Shown: piece by piece, positions 25,362 through 33,883 of the stretch
Layout of the letters: the number at the start of each line of letters is the position of its first letter
How positions within the stretch are numbered: the first letter of the stretch is position 1
Source of the DNA: Sphingopyxis granuli NBRC 100800
Lineage (GTDB): Bacteria; Pseudomonadota; Alphaproteobacteria; Sphingomonadales; Sphingomonadaceae
DNA length: 44,480 bases
Reading direction: 5' to 3'
Assembly: GCF_001591045.1 (NCBI RefSeq)
Contig: NZ_BCUA01000028.1
Location: forward strand, 1 to 44,480
Notes under the pieces: generated by a model
What the model was told of the DNA's origin: nothing
Seen by the model: the letters and a program-made list of their open reading frames with translations, nothing else
The model's database searches: none
Translations under genes and position numbers: made by a program

Positions 25362-25789
25362 TCCCGCTCTCCTTGCATTCCATCCGGCAACAGCGGGACG
25401 GACGGCGCTTCGCAGGTGCAGGCGGCCTGTTTCGCGATCGGGGCTTCGATGGGACAGGTGCAGAGATACTCGGCCCTGTGCCCGCATCCGGCGGCGCGAT
25501 ACCCCTCATAATACCAATCTAAGCCGGACGAGACCCGGTGACTTTCGGTCCACTGGGCGAGCCGCGCCGGGTCGGCGCGGATTTCGGCGGGCGGGTCGGG
25601 AATGGGGGTCGCACGCTGGTGCACCTCACTGCGGCGTGCGCCATCGACTTTCGTCGCCGTCACCCGTTCGATCGGGCAGGTGAAGCGTTCGGCGAAGGTC
25701 TCGCGCGCCTCCCGCTCGCGGCTCGCGCAGCCCGCGACGGCGGCCGGGAGCAGGACCGCAAGACACAGGAGGACCCGGCGGCGTATCAC
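25358..25789 (-). CDS. Cysteine-rich lipoprotein, unknown function
   Basis: The 143-residue product has a lipoprotein signal ending in lipobox AVAGC (Cys20 by the GTG start) and so should be membrane-anchored after lipidation. The mature part has several cysteines, notably in AAGCGHRAEYLCTCPIEAP and AACTCEAP, arranged as two CxC pairs that could bind metal or form disulfides. I do not recognise the family. The GTG start at 25789 overlaps the previous stop (GTGA) and the stop overlaps the next ATG, so it sits inside a translationally coupled chain. Confidence 0.75.
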   Translation of the reverse strand: MIRRRVLLCLAVLLPAAVAGCASREREARETFAERFTCPIERVTATKVDGARRSEVHQRATPIPDPPAEIRADPARLAQWTESHRVSSGLDWYYEGYRAAGCGHRAEYLCTCPIEAPIAKQAACTCEAPSVPLLPDGMQGERE

Positions 25790-26460
25790 AGGCCCCCCAA
25801 TATCTCGGCGCGCTTGGCTTGATACTCCTCTTCGCTGATCAGGCCGCCGTCGCGCAGCGATTGCAGGTGCCGCAACCGGTCCTCGACGCTGCCCCCGCCC
25901 GCGTCGGACGGTGCGGCGGGGCGGCGCACGATATCGGCGTCGGTGCGCAGCCGCTCGGCCATCTTGTCGCGCAGGGCGCTCGCCAAGGCGTTGGCGTCGG
26001 CAATCTCGCTGTCGGTCCGGCGCCGTCCGAACAGTGCGAGCAGCAGTCCGAGCAGGATCAGGCCGCCAAAGGCATAAAGGCCGTAATAGATGCTGGCCGC
26101 GCCAATCGCACGTAGCGTGATGTCGCGCCGGGTGCCGTCGGGCGCGATGCAATAGATGGTGTGCGATACGCCCTGCTGCCCCGGCTTGTAGGAATAGTTT
26201 TGCGAAAGCCGCTCGACCGTTCCGTCGCAGGCATAGGGCGCGGCGCGCTCGACCAGCGGCGGGTGGATCGCGCCGCCCGCGCTCGCCACCATGATCCCGC
26301 AAAAAGCCGCCACGCCCAGCAGCACCAGCAGGGCGCACCCCAGCTTCGCCGCCGGACCGGGGCGGCGCCGGAGCGCGAGCTTCGCCGACAGCGAAAATAT
26401 CACGATGATCGCCGGTCCCAGCAGGAACATACCGATGGTGAATATGGCCGAATCGCTCAT
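25786..26460 (-). CDS. Membrane protein with C-terminal SHOCT domain
   Basis: The 224-residue protein has predicted spans at about 6-24, 38-60 and 118-140. An extracytoplasmic loop contains LSQNYSYKPGQQGVSHT with two cysteines (YACDG, IYCIA). A cytoplasmic tail ends in a SHOCT module (RLRHLQSLRDGGLISEEEYQ to the end), a short oligomerisation motif often found at membrane-protein termini. The loop is shared with the protein at 24882-25361. It overlaps both neighbours by 4 bp. The function is unknown. Confidence 0.8.
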   Translation of the reverse strand: MSDSAIFTIGMFLLGPAIIVIFSLSAKLALRRRPGPAAKLGCALLVLLGVAAFCGIMVASAGGAIHPPLVERAAPYACDGTVERLSQNYSYKPGQQGVSHTIYCIAPDGTRRDITLRAIGAASIYYGLYAFGGLILLGLLLALFGRRRTDSEIADANALASALRDKMAERLRTDADIVRRPAAPSDAGGGSVEDRLRHLQSLRDGGLISEEEYQAKRAEILGGL

Positions 26461-27758
26461 ATAGCCCCGCCCGTCATCGCGGCGAGGCAGAAGCGTTCGG
26501 GCGCGTCGGGGTCGGGCTCATGCTCCTCGCCGCAAGCGTTGCGCGTCGCCCACAGCAGCGTCCCCTGATCGGCGGACACGGCATAGGGCAGGTCGCCGCG
26601 CCAGGTGCCCGCGATGCGGCGCTCGGCGCGGGTCGCCATGTCGAAGCGCACGATGCCGACGTCGGCGGGATAGGTCAGGCGCGAGCGCGCGTCGTCGAAC
26701 AGGAAGGATGCCAGTTCCCACCCGCCCCACGCCACCAGCCAGGGCGCGCCAGGCGGCTTGCGCGTGCGGATATGGAGGTCGACGGTGCCGCGGCCGCGAT
26801 CCGCCGTCCACACCAGCCAGCCGGCATTGCCGCGCAGCGAGTCCACGGCGTCGAGGTCGTCGGAAAATTCGTCCTCGCGGTACACGAGGCCGCCCGTCAC
26901 CGATTCCCACAGATTGTCCGCCTCGGCCGGTTTGTCGCGCAGGCGTCGGCCGCCCGCGACCGTCGCGGCGTAATAAGCCTGTGGGCCGTCGAGGCCGTCG
27001 CTGCCGTCACCCCACAGCGAGGCAATGGCGAACAGTGTCCCGCCGTGCCAAGCGAAGCCGGTGATCAGGGCCACGGCGTCGGCGGGATGTTTCGCGCGCG
27101 TGTCGGGAGGCGGCGTCACGGGCACCAGCTTGCGGTCGGCCACGCGATAGAGCCACAATTGGTCGGGATAGTCGATTTCCTGGCTGGGCAGCAGGATCGC
27201 GACATGGCTGCCGTCGGGCGACAGCCGCATCCCCGCTACCCGCACGTTCCCGTCCTCGACCAGCTCGGGCCGCGCACGGGCGAGGGGAGCAAGGTCGATC
27301 TCGCCGATCACGCGCGTCGCGATTGGCGCGGCGGCGCGGTCGCCCAGTTCCTGGCGGCGGCCGAGATAAACGACCGTCATGCAGTCATAGGCCTGGTCAT
27401 GGACCCACGACGCGGCATCGTTCAACTCGGCGAAGCTGCGATCGGCGGCGCAGCGGCGGTCGCGCTCGCCCACCCAGTCGCGCTGCTCCGCCACCAGCGC
27501 CGCGCGCGCCGGGCCGGCCAGTTTCGCCAGCACGGCGCGATAGCTGCGCGACAGGGCCAGATCCTGCCAGCGCAGCGCGGCGTTGGCGCAGATGAAGCGA
27601 TCGACCGCGCGCGTCGCCTTGCCGCAATCGAAGCTGGCCGGAACGGTGGCGGACGGCGCCGGCTGCGCGGTCGAGGGGGCCGCGCCGCCCAGCGCCAGCG
27701 CGCAAAGAAACAGGCCGCCGAGGCGGAGGAAAGGCTTGGGGCCGCTTTCCCACGTCAT
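26457..27758 (-). CDS. Secreted protein with LprI/DUF1311-like N-terminal domain
   Basis: The 433-residue protein has a signal peptide (about 15-35) followed by a domain of the LprI (lysozyme-inhibitor-like, DUF1311) type: FDCGKATRAVDRFICANAAL, WQDLALSRSYRAVLAK, EQRDWVGERDRRC, with the four cysteines the family uses for disulfides. The remaining 250 residues look like a beta-propeller-type domain (GMRLSPDGSHVAILLPSQ, YPDQLWLYRVADRKLVPV). LprI-like domains can bind lysozyme; whether this one does is unknown. The ATG at 27758 falls inside a palindromic repeat, and no good ribosome site is visible. The end overlaps the SHOCT gene (ATGA). Confidence 0.75.
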   Translation of the reverse strand: MTWESGPKPFLRLGGLFLCALALGGAAPSTAQPAPSATVPASFDCGKATRAVDRFICANAALRWQDLALSRSYRAVLAKLAGPARAALVAEQRDWVGERDRRCAADRSFAELNDAASWVHDQAYDCMTVVYLGRRQELGDRAAAPIATRVIGEIDLAPLARARPELVEDGNVRVAGMRLSPDGSHVAILLPSQEIDYPDQLWLYRVADRKLVPVTPPPDTRAKHPADAVALITGFAWHGGTLFAIASLWGDGSDGLDGPQAYYAATVAGGRRLRDKPAEADNLWESVTGGLVYREDEFSDDLDAVDSLRGNAGWLVWTADRGRGTVDLHIRTRKPPGAPWLVAWGGWELASFLFDDARSRLTYPADVGIVRFDMATRAERRIAGTWRGDLPYAVSADQGTLLWATRNACGEEHEPDPDAPERFCLAAMTGGAI

Positions 27759-27845
27759 TGCGAGCGGAGCGAAGCAATCTCCAGCTATCGGTGAGGCAGA
27801 ACGATAGCTGGAGATTGCTTCGTCGCCTTCGGCTCCTCGCAATGA
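27754..27845. repeat. REP-like palindromic element
   Basis: A perfect 20-bp inverted repeat, GAAGCAATCTCCAGCTATCG (27771-27790) with its complement at 27802-27821, is extended outward by imperfectly matched arms that begin GTCATTGCGAG and end CTCGCAATGAC. This TCATTGCGAG...GAAGCAATC pattern is a dispersed intergenic element known from many proteobacterial genomes. Here it sits in the 100-bp gap between two co-oriented genes, and its outer edge supplies the ATG of the downstream gene. Confidence 0.85.
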
Positions 27846-27858
27846 CGATGCCTCGCGC

Positions 27859-28677
27859 TCAGTCATGGACGATGATTCGCGGATCGTCGCACAGATCCTG
27901 CTGGGCGATGGGGATGGGGTCGCTGCAGCAATCCTCTTCCTTTTCCTCGAACAGGACGGAGATTTCATAGGTGCAGACGCCCGCGCCGCCGGGGATGGTG
28001 AAGGTCCGCGTGCGCCCCGGGGCCAGCCCGTCATAGCCGAAGGCGTCCGAATCGCTTTCGATGCCGTCGGGTGCGCGCAGCGCGAGTTGTTCGAGGCGGC
28101 GCCGGCTCCTGTTCGTGACCGCGACCTTCAGGTCGGCGGCGATTGCCGCCCGCGCGGCGGTGCCGCACAGTGCGATCAGCGGCCGCGCCGCCGCCGCGAC
28201 GCCGTCCAGCGGATAGCGCGCCGACGATCCGGCGACGCTGACCGACATCCGGTCGTCCGACGCCAGGATCGATTCGAACGATGCGTCGAGCGGCACCTGC
28301 CCCCGCAGGCGCAGCAGGCCGTCCGCCTCCGGCGGCTGAACCGTGGCGGGAAAGGTCAGCGTCGCGCTGCCGTCGCTCAGGCGGACCGGCACGCTCGTCC
28401 CGGCCGCGAGGCGCACCGGCGGGTGGGTGATGTAGGCCGACACCTCCGGAACGCCCTTGTCGCAGATGAAGTTCAGCAACGTCATGCCGCCGTCGGGCAC
28501 GCCAAAGACGAGCCGCGCCTGCTGGGCGCCATGATCGACGCCATACCAGCGCGGCCGCCCGTCCTGCGCCGCGGCGGGCGTGGCCGCGAGAGCCAGCACG
28601 GAGGCGAGCAGGATACACCGATACCGCCGCGTCGGCGATCTGGGAAATCCGGCCTTTGTTCGCCCTTTGCGGGTCAT
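27859..28677 (-). CDS. Secreted protein of unknown function with cysteine-rich tail
   Basis: The 272-residue protein has a long N-region and a signal sequence (about 18-37: RCILLASVLALAATPAAAQ). The mature part is beta-rich (RPRWYGVDHGAQQARLVFG, YPLDGVAAAARPLIALCG) and ends in an acidic, cysteine-containing tail (EEKEEDCCSDPIPIAQQDLC). No family is recognised. GGAGAC precedes the ATG at 28677. It heads the six-gene run that continues to 24470, and its 5' region holds a hairpin and a short upstream ORF. Confidence 0.7.
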   Translation of the reverse strand: MTRKGRTKAGFPRSPTRRYRCILLASVLALAATPAAAQDGRPRWYGVDHGAQQARLVFGVPDGGMTLLNFICDKGVPEVSAYITHPPVRLAAGTSVPVRLSDGSATLTFPATVQPPEADGLLRLRGQVPLDASFESILASDDRMSVSVAGSSARYPLDGVAAAARPLIALCGTAARAAIAADLKVAVTNRSRRRLEQLALRAPDGIESDSDAFGYDGLAPGRTRTFTIPGGAGVCTYEISVLFEEKEEDCCSDPIPIAQQDLCDDPRIIVHD

Positions 28678-28706
28678 GGCATCTGTCTCCAGCCTGTTCG
28701 GATCAG

Positions 28707-28742
28707 GGGCCTGCCCGTGCCGCACAAGGCACGGACAGGCCC
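28707..28742 (-). terminator. Hairpin in the leader of the 27859-28677 gene
   Basis: A 15-bp stem with one mismatch pairs GGGCCTGCCCGTGCC (28707-28721) with GGCACGGACAGGCCC (28728-28742) across a 6-base loop. It lies 30 bp before the ATG at 28677 and after a 20-codon ORF on the same strand. It could be an attenuator or the terminator of a short transcript; no T-tract follows. The rest of 28678-29028 holds the AraC-gene promoter side with nothing else recognisable. Confidence 0.5.
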
Positions 28743-28846
28743 GACGGGAGCGGCCGAACCGGGGTGGAGGGAAGCCGATCGGCAGTGTCCCCCTGTCCGG
28801 CCAGCAGATACGCCGACGGGTCGCTGTCGACGCACCCGTTCCCGCA

Positions 28847-28909
28847 TCAGCGTCCGGGCGCCCGCGAGGGGGCGGCGGGCGTCGGATCGGGCAATGGATG
28901 TTCGTGCAT
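28847..28909 (-). CDS. Possible 20-codon leader ORF
   Basis: An ATG at 28909 preceded by GGGAGA at good spacing opens a 20-codon frame (MHEHPLPDPTPAAPSRAPGR, then TGA). It is proline-rich, with 6 of 20 residues proline. It precedes the hairpin at 28707-28742 and the gene at 28677. A proline-rich leader that stalls ribosomes could affect downstream expression. It may equally be chance, since GC-rich DNA favours proline and arginine codons. Confidence 0.25.
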   Translation of the reverse strand: MHEHPLPDPTPAAPSRAPGR

Positions 28910-29028
28910 CGGAGTCTCCCTGTCCCACCGTGATGCCATGGACAGCGAAAGCCTGTCTCGGACCAGAAGGAACGCGAGGTGGACCAGACGGCACTTCGGC
29001 GATACGGTGCGCCGGACGGGAGGGGGAC

Positions 29029-29988
29029 ATGGACGCGACCGGTTTTTCCCAGATACTGTCCACCGCCTCGGTGCCGGAGCGCGAGCGGCTGCCGATGTGG
29101 CGCGAGCTATTCGGACAGGCGATGGTCCGGCTCGACATAGAACCGGCCCGGAACGTGCCGTTTCACGCCGAAGGGACATTGTGCGCGCTGCCGGGAGCCG
29201 CCTATGCCTCGGTTTCCGCATCGCCGGTGCAGGTCTCGCGGACGCACCGCCTGATTGCCGCCGATCCGGTCGAGATGCTCTATCTGATCACCGCCGATGC
29301 GCCGCTGGAACTGCGCCAGCGCGGGCGCGAGCATGTGCTGGCGGTCGGCGACTCGATCTTCGTGCGCGGCGGAGAGGTCAGTACCATCCAGTGTCGGAAG
29401 CGATGCCGTTTCACCAACATCGCGGTGGCGCAGGACGACCTGCGCGCGCTTCTGTCGGGGGCGGACGATCTGGCGATGCGGGTCGTCCCGCGGCAAAGCG
29501 ATCTGCTGGGGCTGCTCCACGCCTATGTCGACATGCTGCGCCTGCGCGCCGACGCGGCGTCGGGCGTGGCGGCGGCGCTCACGGCCGGGCATATCCGCGA
29601 TCTCATCGGCGCCGTCGCCGCCACGGCGGCCGAAGATGGCGCGCCGGAGCGGCCCGGCGTCAAGGCCGCGCGGCTGCGGGCGATCAAGGCCGACATCGCG
29701 GTGCGCTCGTGCGATCCGCGTCTCGACATCGTGGGCGTGGCCACGCGCGCCGGGATCAGTCCGCGCTATGTCCGCCGCCTGTTCCAGGATGAGGGAAGCA
29801 GCTTTTCGGCGCATGTGCTGGGCGAGCGGCTCGACCGCGCCCATCGCCTGCTGCTGCATCCGGGGCAGGCGCCGCGGACGATCGCGGCGGTCGCCTATGC
29901 CTGCGGTTTCGGCGACCTGTCCTACTTCAACCGCACCTTCCGCCGCCGCTTCGGCATGACCCCGTCGGATCTGCGCGGCGCGGGTTGA
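29029..29988 (+). CDS. AraC-family transcriptional regulator
   Basis: This 319-residue regulator has an N-terminal AraC_binding_2-like domain (about 10-180: RERLPMWRELFGQAMVRLDI, DPVEMLYLITADAPLELRQR) and a C-terminal double HTH (about 215-315: IVGVATRAGISPRYVRRLFQ and TIAAVAYACGFGDLSYFNRT, then FRRRFGMTPSDLR). GGGAGGGGG lies just before the ATG at 29029; the frame stays open upstream but without homology. It diverges from the envelope-protein operon beginning at 28677, a candidate target. The effector cannot be deduced. Confidence 0.92.
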   Translation: MDATGFSQILSTASVPERERLPMWRELFGQAMVRLDIEPARNVPFHAEGTLCALPGAAYASVSASPVQVSRTHRLIAADPVEMLYLITADAPLELRQRGREHVLAVGDSIFVRGGEVSTIQCRKRCRFTNIAVAQDDLRALLSGADDLAMRVVPRQSDLLGLLHAYVDMLRLRADAASGVAAALTAGHIRDLIGAVAATAAEDGAPERPGVKAARLRAIKADIAVRSCDPRLDIVGVATRAGISPRYVRRLFQDEGSSFSAHVLGERLDRAHRLLLHPGQAPRTIAAVAYACGFGDLSYFNRTFRRRFGMTPSDLRGAG

Positions 29989-30002
29989 ATGCCATCCATT
30001 TC

Positions 30003-30084
30003 CCGTTCGTGTCGAGCGAAGTCGAGACACTTGTCGGCCTTGCGCCACGCTGATGGGTGTCTCGACTTCGCTCGACACGAACGG
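30003..30084. repeat. Long perfect inverted repeat between convergent genes
   Basis: Arms of 28 bp match perfectly (30003-30030 and 30057-30084; the core is GTGTCGAGCGAAGTCGAGAC) around a 26-base loop. The GTGTCGAGCGAAGTCGAGAC motif is a dispersed intergenic element that I associate with sphingomonad genomes. It lies between the AraC gene and the convergent membrane-protein gene, where it could end both transcripts. Confidence 0.85.
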
Positions 30085-30113
30085 AACGATAGGCGGATTT
30101 ACGGCCCGACGCC

Positions 30114-31001
30114 CTAACGGCAGCCCCGCTGCCAGTCGAAGAACACGCCCTGCCATCCCCACCCCGACTGGTGGACCACCTCGGTCAGCACATGCGCCAG
30201 ATTGGCGGGGTCTGCCGCGGCTTCGCCGTCGCCCGCGATCTCGACGCGATCGTCGGCGATGCGCGGGGCAATCCGGCGCCGAATCGCTTCGTTCGGCGGG
30301 GTCAGCGTCAGGCTGGCGTCGTAGATGATGTCGGCGTCGGGGTGCGTGCCGTCGCGCGGGCGCAGGCTGCTGCTCATCCGCGCCTCGCCCGCGTTCATCG
30401 GCTTGTCGCCGCGGACCAGCGACACCTCGCGCGCCCGCACGCAATGACCGGCGGAAACGAAGGTCAGCCGCACTCCGATCGTCCGCTTGCCGCCGCGAAA
30501 GTCGCGCGTCACCAGCAATTGTTCGGGCCGGTCCGCCGGGCGCTCGACGCGAAGGTTCAGCCCGGCATTCGCCAGCGATTCGATCCGCCGCTTCAGGCGA
30601 TGCTCGGGCAGCGGCATGGCGCCGGGCGCGGGCGCCACCCACGCCGTCCAGGCGGCGAGCCACAGCATGAAAACGACCATGATCGCGAAATAGGCGACGC
30701 CGAAGGCCACCATGAACCGCCATTGCGCGAACCAGTTATCGGGGCCGCTTTGCGTCACGTAAACAGCGGGGACGAGCGCCCCGAACATGGTGAGCGCCCA
30801 GGCCGTGATGCCGATCTGCGAGCGGTCGGTCCCCCACGCGGTCATACCCGCGATCAGCAGCGCGACCGGCAGGAACAGGATGACGATCGCGGTGGGCGTC
30901 ATCCGGCCGTCGCGCAGCCACAGCCAGCCGAGCGCGCCCGCGCCCGCGAGCAGCAGCAGCAGCGCGGCGACGATCACTGGCGGGCTCGACAACCGGCTCA
31001 T
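30114..31001 (-). CDS. Multi-span membrane protein, unknown function
   Basis: The 295-residue protein has about four hydrophobic spans in its first half (about 7-28, 34-52, 62-80 and 93-118). A soluble C-terminal part follows (LKRRIESLANAGLNLRVERP, then LLVTRDFRGGKRTIGVRLTF, ending GWQGVFFDWQRGCR). No family is recognised. Its ATG overlaps the stop of the TPM-domain gene upstream (ATGA, 30998-31001), so the two products are probably made together and may form a membrane complex. Confidence 0.75.
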   Translation of the reverse strand: MSRLSSPPVIVAALLLLLAGAGALGWLWLRDGRMTPTAIVILFLPVALLIAGMTAWGTDRSQIGITAWALTMFGALVPAVYVTQSGPDNWFAQWRFMVAFGVAYFAIMVVFMLWLAAWTAWVAPAPGAMPLPEHRLKRRIESLANAGLNLRVERPADRPEQLLVTRDFRGGKRTIGVRLTFVSAGHCVRAREVSLVRGDKPMNAGEARMSSSLRPRDGTHPDADIIYDASLTLTPPNEAIRRRIAPRIADDRVEIAGDGEAAADPANLAHVLTEVVHQSGWGWQGVFFDWQRGCR

Positions 31002-31963
31002 CGCGCCTCGCCGCCCGTCACCCGGCCGGTGATGGCGACCGCGCCCGCCTCGATTCCGCCGGGAATGTCGCCGCGCCGGAAGCGGGGCAGGATCACGCTG
31101 TCCATGATGGCCTGCGCGGCGGCGTCGGGCAGGCGGTCCGACAGGTCGCGCCCGACCATGATCCGCGCCTGCCGTTCGTTTGGCGCGACGAGCAACAGGA
31201 TGCCGCTGTCCGCCATGCCGCGGCGGTCGGCGATTGTCGCGGCAAAGCGGGCAATGTCGATCCCGCCGAGCGAGGGCGTGGTGACGATGACCAGCGGATG
31301 TCCGCTTCGCTCGTCGAAGGCCGTCAACACGGCATCGAGCCGCGCCTTGCTGTCGGCGGACAGGATGTTCGCTTCGTCGGCGATGCGCCCCTGCACGATG
31401 CGGAAGGCGACGCCGCCTTCGCCTTGCCGCACGGCATCGGCGGGGCTGCTGGTGCCCAGGTCGATACGGACGATGCGCGGCGGCTTGTCGGGGCCGTCGA
31501 TCGGCACATACCGGATGCGCGCGGCCATCCCGTTCGCCAGCCGGACCGCCGGTTTCTCCTCGGTGCTGCCGCGATTGGCGAAGCCCGCTTCCAACGCGCC
31601 CCAATTGATGCGGAACGCGACGGGGCCGACGGAAAAATATTCGTAATGGCTGTAAGCATGGGCGTCCGAACTCTTGCGCTTCCTGCTCACGCGTTCCAGG
31701 CGCCAATCATGGATCGGCCCTTCGACCTGCCGGGCCTCTCCGTTCGCCACCGCCTGCGTGACGCGGCGGTAATCCCAACAGGGCACCGCGCCCGACGCGA
31801 GGACTGTGAAGACGCCGATCGCCATAAGCGGATAGCTTGTCCAGCCCGCTTTGCCGAAACCCCATTTCATCATCGCACCGGCGATGACGAAGGCCAGCCC
31901 GATCAGCGGGAACTGCAAGCCCACGCTGTCATTCGCGATGTCATAGACGGTCGTATAGGTCAT
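30998..31963 (-). CDS. Membrane protein with TPM (YgcG/Psb32-type) domain
   Basis: The 321-residue protein has two N-terminal spans (about 14-33 and 42-60) and a middle beta-rich segment. The C-terminal TPM domain (about 190-315) shows ILSADSKARLDAVLTAFDER, HPLVIVTTPSLGG, IADRRGMADSGILLLVAPNE, RQARIMVGRDLSDRLPD and FRRGDIPGGIEAG. TPM domains occur in Psb32, YgcG and MOLO-1 proteins, which assist membrane-complex assembly or repair; this protein's target is unknown. Overlap with the downstream gene is 4 bp, and a lipoprotein gene lies 22 bp upstream. Confidence 0.82.
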   Translation of the reverse strand: MTYTTVYDIANDSVGLQFPLIGLAFVIAGAMMKWGFGKAGWTSYPLMAIGVFTVLASGAVPCWDYRRVTQAVANGEARQVEGPIHDWRLERVSRKRKSSDAHAYSHYEYFSVGPVAFRINWGALEAGFANRGSTEEKPAVRLANGMAARIRYVPIDGPDKPPRIVRIDLGTSSPADAVRQGEGGVAFRIVQGRIADEANILSADSKARLDAVLTAFDERSGHPLVIVTTPSLGGIDIARFAATIADRRGMADSGILLLVAPNERQARIMVGRDLSDRLPDAAAQAIMDSVILPRFRRGDIPGGIEAGAVAITGRVTGGEAR

Positions 31964-31985
31964 GGCCGCGCCCCGTTCGCGCGTC

Positions 31986-32675
31986 TCAATCCTTCAGATA
32001 GCGGTCGCCGCATGCGGCCATCGCGTCAACCGGCGGCCCCCACCGCACCGCCTTGGCCAGCGCGCGCATCGCGATCTCGCCGATATGATCGTCATCCTCC
32101 GCCGGATAGACTTCGCTGTTCGACAATTGCTCGAGCTGGCCGTTGAGCTTGACCCAGGTCGCGGTGCGGGGATCGGGCGCGATGTCGCTTTGCGCGAAGA
32201 TCTGAAGCACCACGGTCGACAGCACATAGCATTGGATGCGCGTGTCGCGGGTATCGGGCGGCAGGCCCTTGAACGCGTTCGCCTGCGTTTCCGGGAACGC
32301 CGTGGCGCAGGGGCCGGTGTAGCTCGCGGCATTCTTGTCGGCGACGAACCTGTCCTGCAAACCCTTGTCGTGCGTGCCGATGCTCTCGATCCTGGCGACG
32401 ACCTTGGCCGGGTCGTCGAGGTCGCCGTCCGTCCCGGCGAGCAGCGCGAAATGCAGCGCCTGACTCGCGGTGTCGAGCGGGACGGACCCCTTGCCGATCT
32501 TTTCCTGCGCCAGCGCCATGGTGGCGCCATAGCAGAGAGAGGCGCTTTCCGTCCGGTCGGCGGGCAGCTGGACGGCGGGCGCGCCGCCGCAGCCGGAGAG
32601 GGCCAGGCCCGCGCAGGCCGCGATTCCCAGCGCCGCGCTGTACCACGTCGTCGTTCGGTGCGGCTTGCCATGCAT
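31986..32675 (-). CDS. Lipoprotein, unknown function
   Basis: The 229-residue protein has a lipoprotein signal with lipobox ALSGC (Cys29). The mature domain is helical (LCYGATMALAQEKI, ALHFALLAGTDGDL, GEIAMRALAKAVRWG) with cysteines in SLCYG, GPCATA, IQCYV and AACGD that could pair. No family is recognised. It heads a three-gene minus-strand unit with the TPM and membrane-protein genes. The 233 bp between it and the divergent DUF4424 gene shows no feature beyond the latter's ribosome site. Confidence 0.75.
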   Translation of the reverse strand: MHGKPHRTTTWYSAALGIAACAGLALSGCGGAPAVQLPADRTESASLCYGATMALAQEKIGKGSVPLDTASQALHFALLAGTDGDLDDPAKVVARIESIGTHDKGLQDRFVADKNAASYTGPCATAFPETQANAFKGLPPDTRDTRIQCYVLSTVVLQIFAQSDIAPDPRTATWVKLNGQLEQLSNSEVYPAEDDDHIGEIAMRALAKAVRWGPPVDAMAACGDRYLKD

Positions 32676-32908
32676 CTCGATTCCCCCGCTAAACTCTGGC
32701 CTCGCGTTGGCCGACCATGGGCGCGGGATCGTCCGCTGTCATGGACCATGCGGAACCGGCATGGGATTTTACGGCACTCGCGGCCTCCGCCTAGCGCGGG
32801 GAAAAGGCTGTGCCGGTGTGTCCGCATCGGGTTCCGCCCCGTCCGCGACGGCGGATCGCGAAGGCGCTACGATGAGCCCGTGGCGCCGATCGATGCGGAG
32901 GAAAGCGA

Positions 32909-33883
32909 ATGCCCCATGCCCGATGGATAGCGGTCGGCGGTGCGATCGCGCTGGCGGCGGTCGCTGCGCCGGCCGGGGCGGAGGATGGCGGACGCGGTGC
33001 CGGCTATGCCGCCGAAGGGCCCGCCTTCGACCTGCCGGCCGACATGCGTGTCGAACGGCAGGAGATGCATGTCGCGCTCGATTCGATCCGGCTCGTCTAC
33101 GTCTTTCATGCATCGACGCGCCGGACCGTCCATTTCCGCTTCGTCCTGCCCGCCATGCCGGTCGATGCCAGCCCCGACGCCATCGGGCTCGACGGGCAGG
33201 GCGAGGTCGCCGGGCTTGCCGCCGACCGGCGTCCGCTCAACTATCTGGACCTGTCGGTGCGCGTGAACGGCGCGCCGCTGGCGCTCTCCGGCCGCGGGCG
33301 TGCGCTGCATCGGGGCAGGGACGTGACGCGGCAATTGCTCGATGCCGCCGTGCCGCTGCTCTACCATTTGGACGAAGAGGCGCCGTGGCGCCGCCTTCCG
33401 GCCCGCACCCAGGCGATGCTCGACGCCGACGGCCTGCTCGTGCTCGACACCGCGGACTGGAGCTATCAGGCGGATTTCGAATGGGATCAGCGCTTCGAGC
33501 CGGGGGATACGCGGGTCGAGATCCGCTATGTCCCGGTCGCCGATTACTGGAGCGACATCAATTCCGCCGAATTTCCCGAGATAGCCCCCGGCGGCCCGGC
33601 GACGCGGACCTATTGCATCGACGACGCGCTGCGCCGGGCCTATTTCCGCCATCCGGCCTACGACCTCTTTACGATCGCCCACGGCTGGGCCGCACCGGCC
33701 GGACGGCACGGCCGGGCCGCCCACTATCGCCTGGTCGTCGATAAGGGCGCCGCCGCCAACATGGTCGCCTTCTGTCCCGCGGCGGCCCGAAAGACCGCCG
33801 CGACGACATTCGAATGGTCGGCCGCCGACGTCAAGCCAGACCGCTCCTTCGGCGCCCTCTTCTTCATCGCCCCCGATCAATAG
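32909..33883 (+). CDS. DUF4424-family secreted protein
   Basis: The 324-residue product has a signal peptide (about 1-24) and the beta-rich DUF4424 pattern: GPAFDLPADMRVERQEMHVA, LDSIRLVYVFHAST, TVHFRFVLPAMP, VEIRYVPVADYW, then a C-terminal YRLVVDKGAAANMVAFCP. The biochemical role of this family is not known to me; it is periplasmic or surface-exposed. GGAGGAAAG precedes the ATG. The gene ends 7 bp inside the convergent TonB receptor gene. Confidence 0.8.
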   Translation: MPHARWIAVGGAIALAAVAAPAGAEDGGRGAGYAAEGPAFDLPADMRVERQEMHVALDSIRLVYVFHASTRRTVHFRFVLPAMPVDASPDAIGLDGQGEVAGLAADRRPLNYLDLSVRVNGAPLALSGRGRALHRGRDVTRQLLDAAVPLLYHLDEEAPWRRLPARTQAMLDADGLLVLDTADWSYQADFEWDQRFEPGDTRVEIRYVPVADYWSDINSAEFPEIAPGGPATRTYCIDDALRRAYFRHPAYDLFTIAHGWAAPAGRHGRAAHYRLVVDKGAAANMVAFCPAAARKTAATTFEWSAADVKPDRSFGALFFIAPDQ

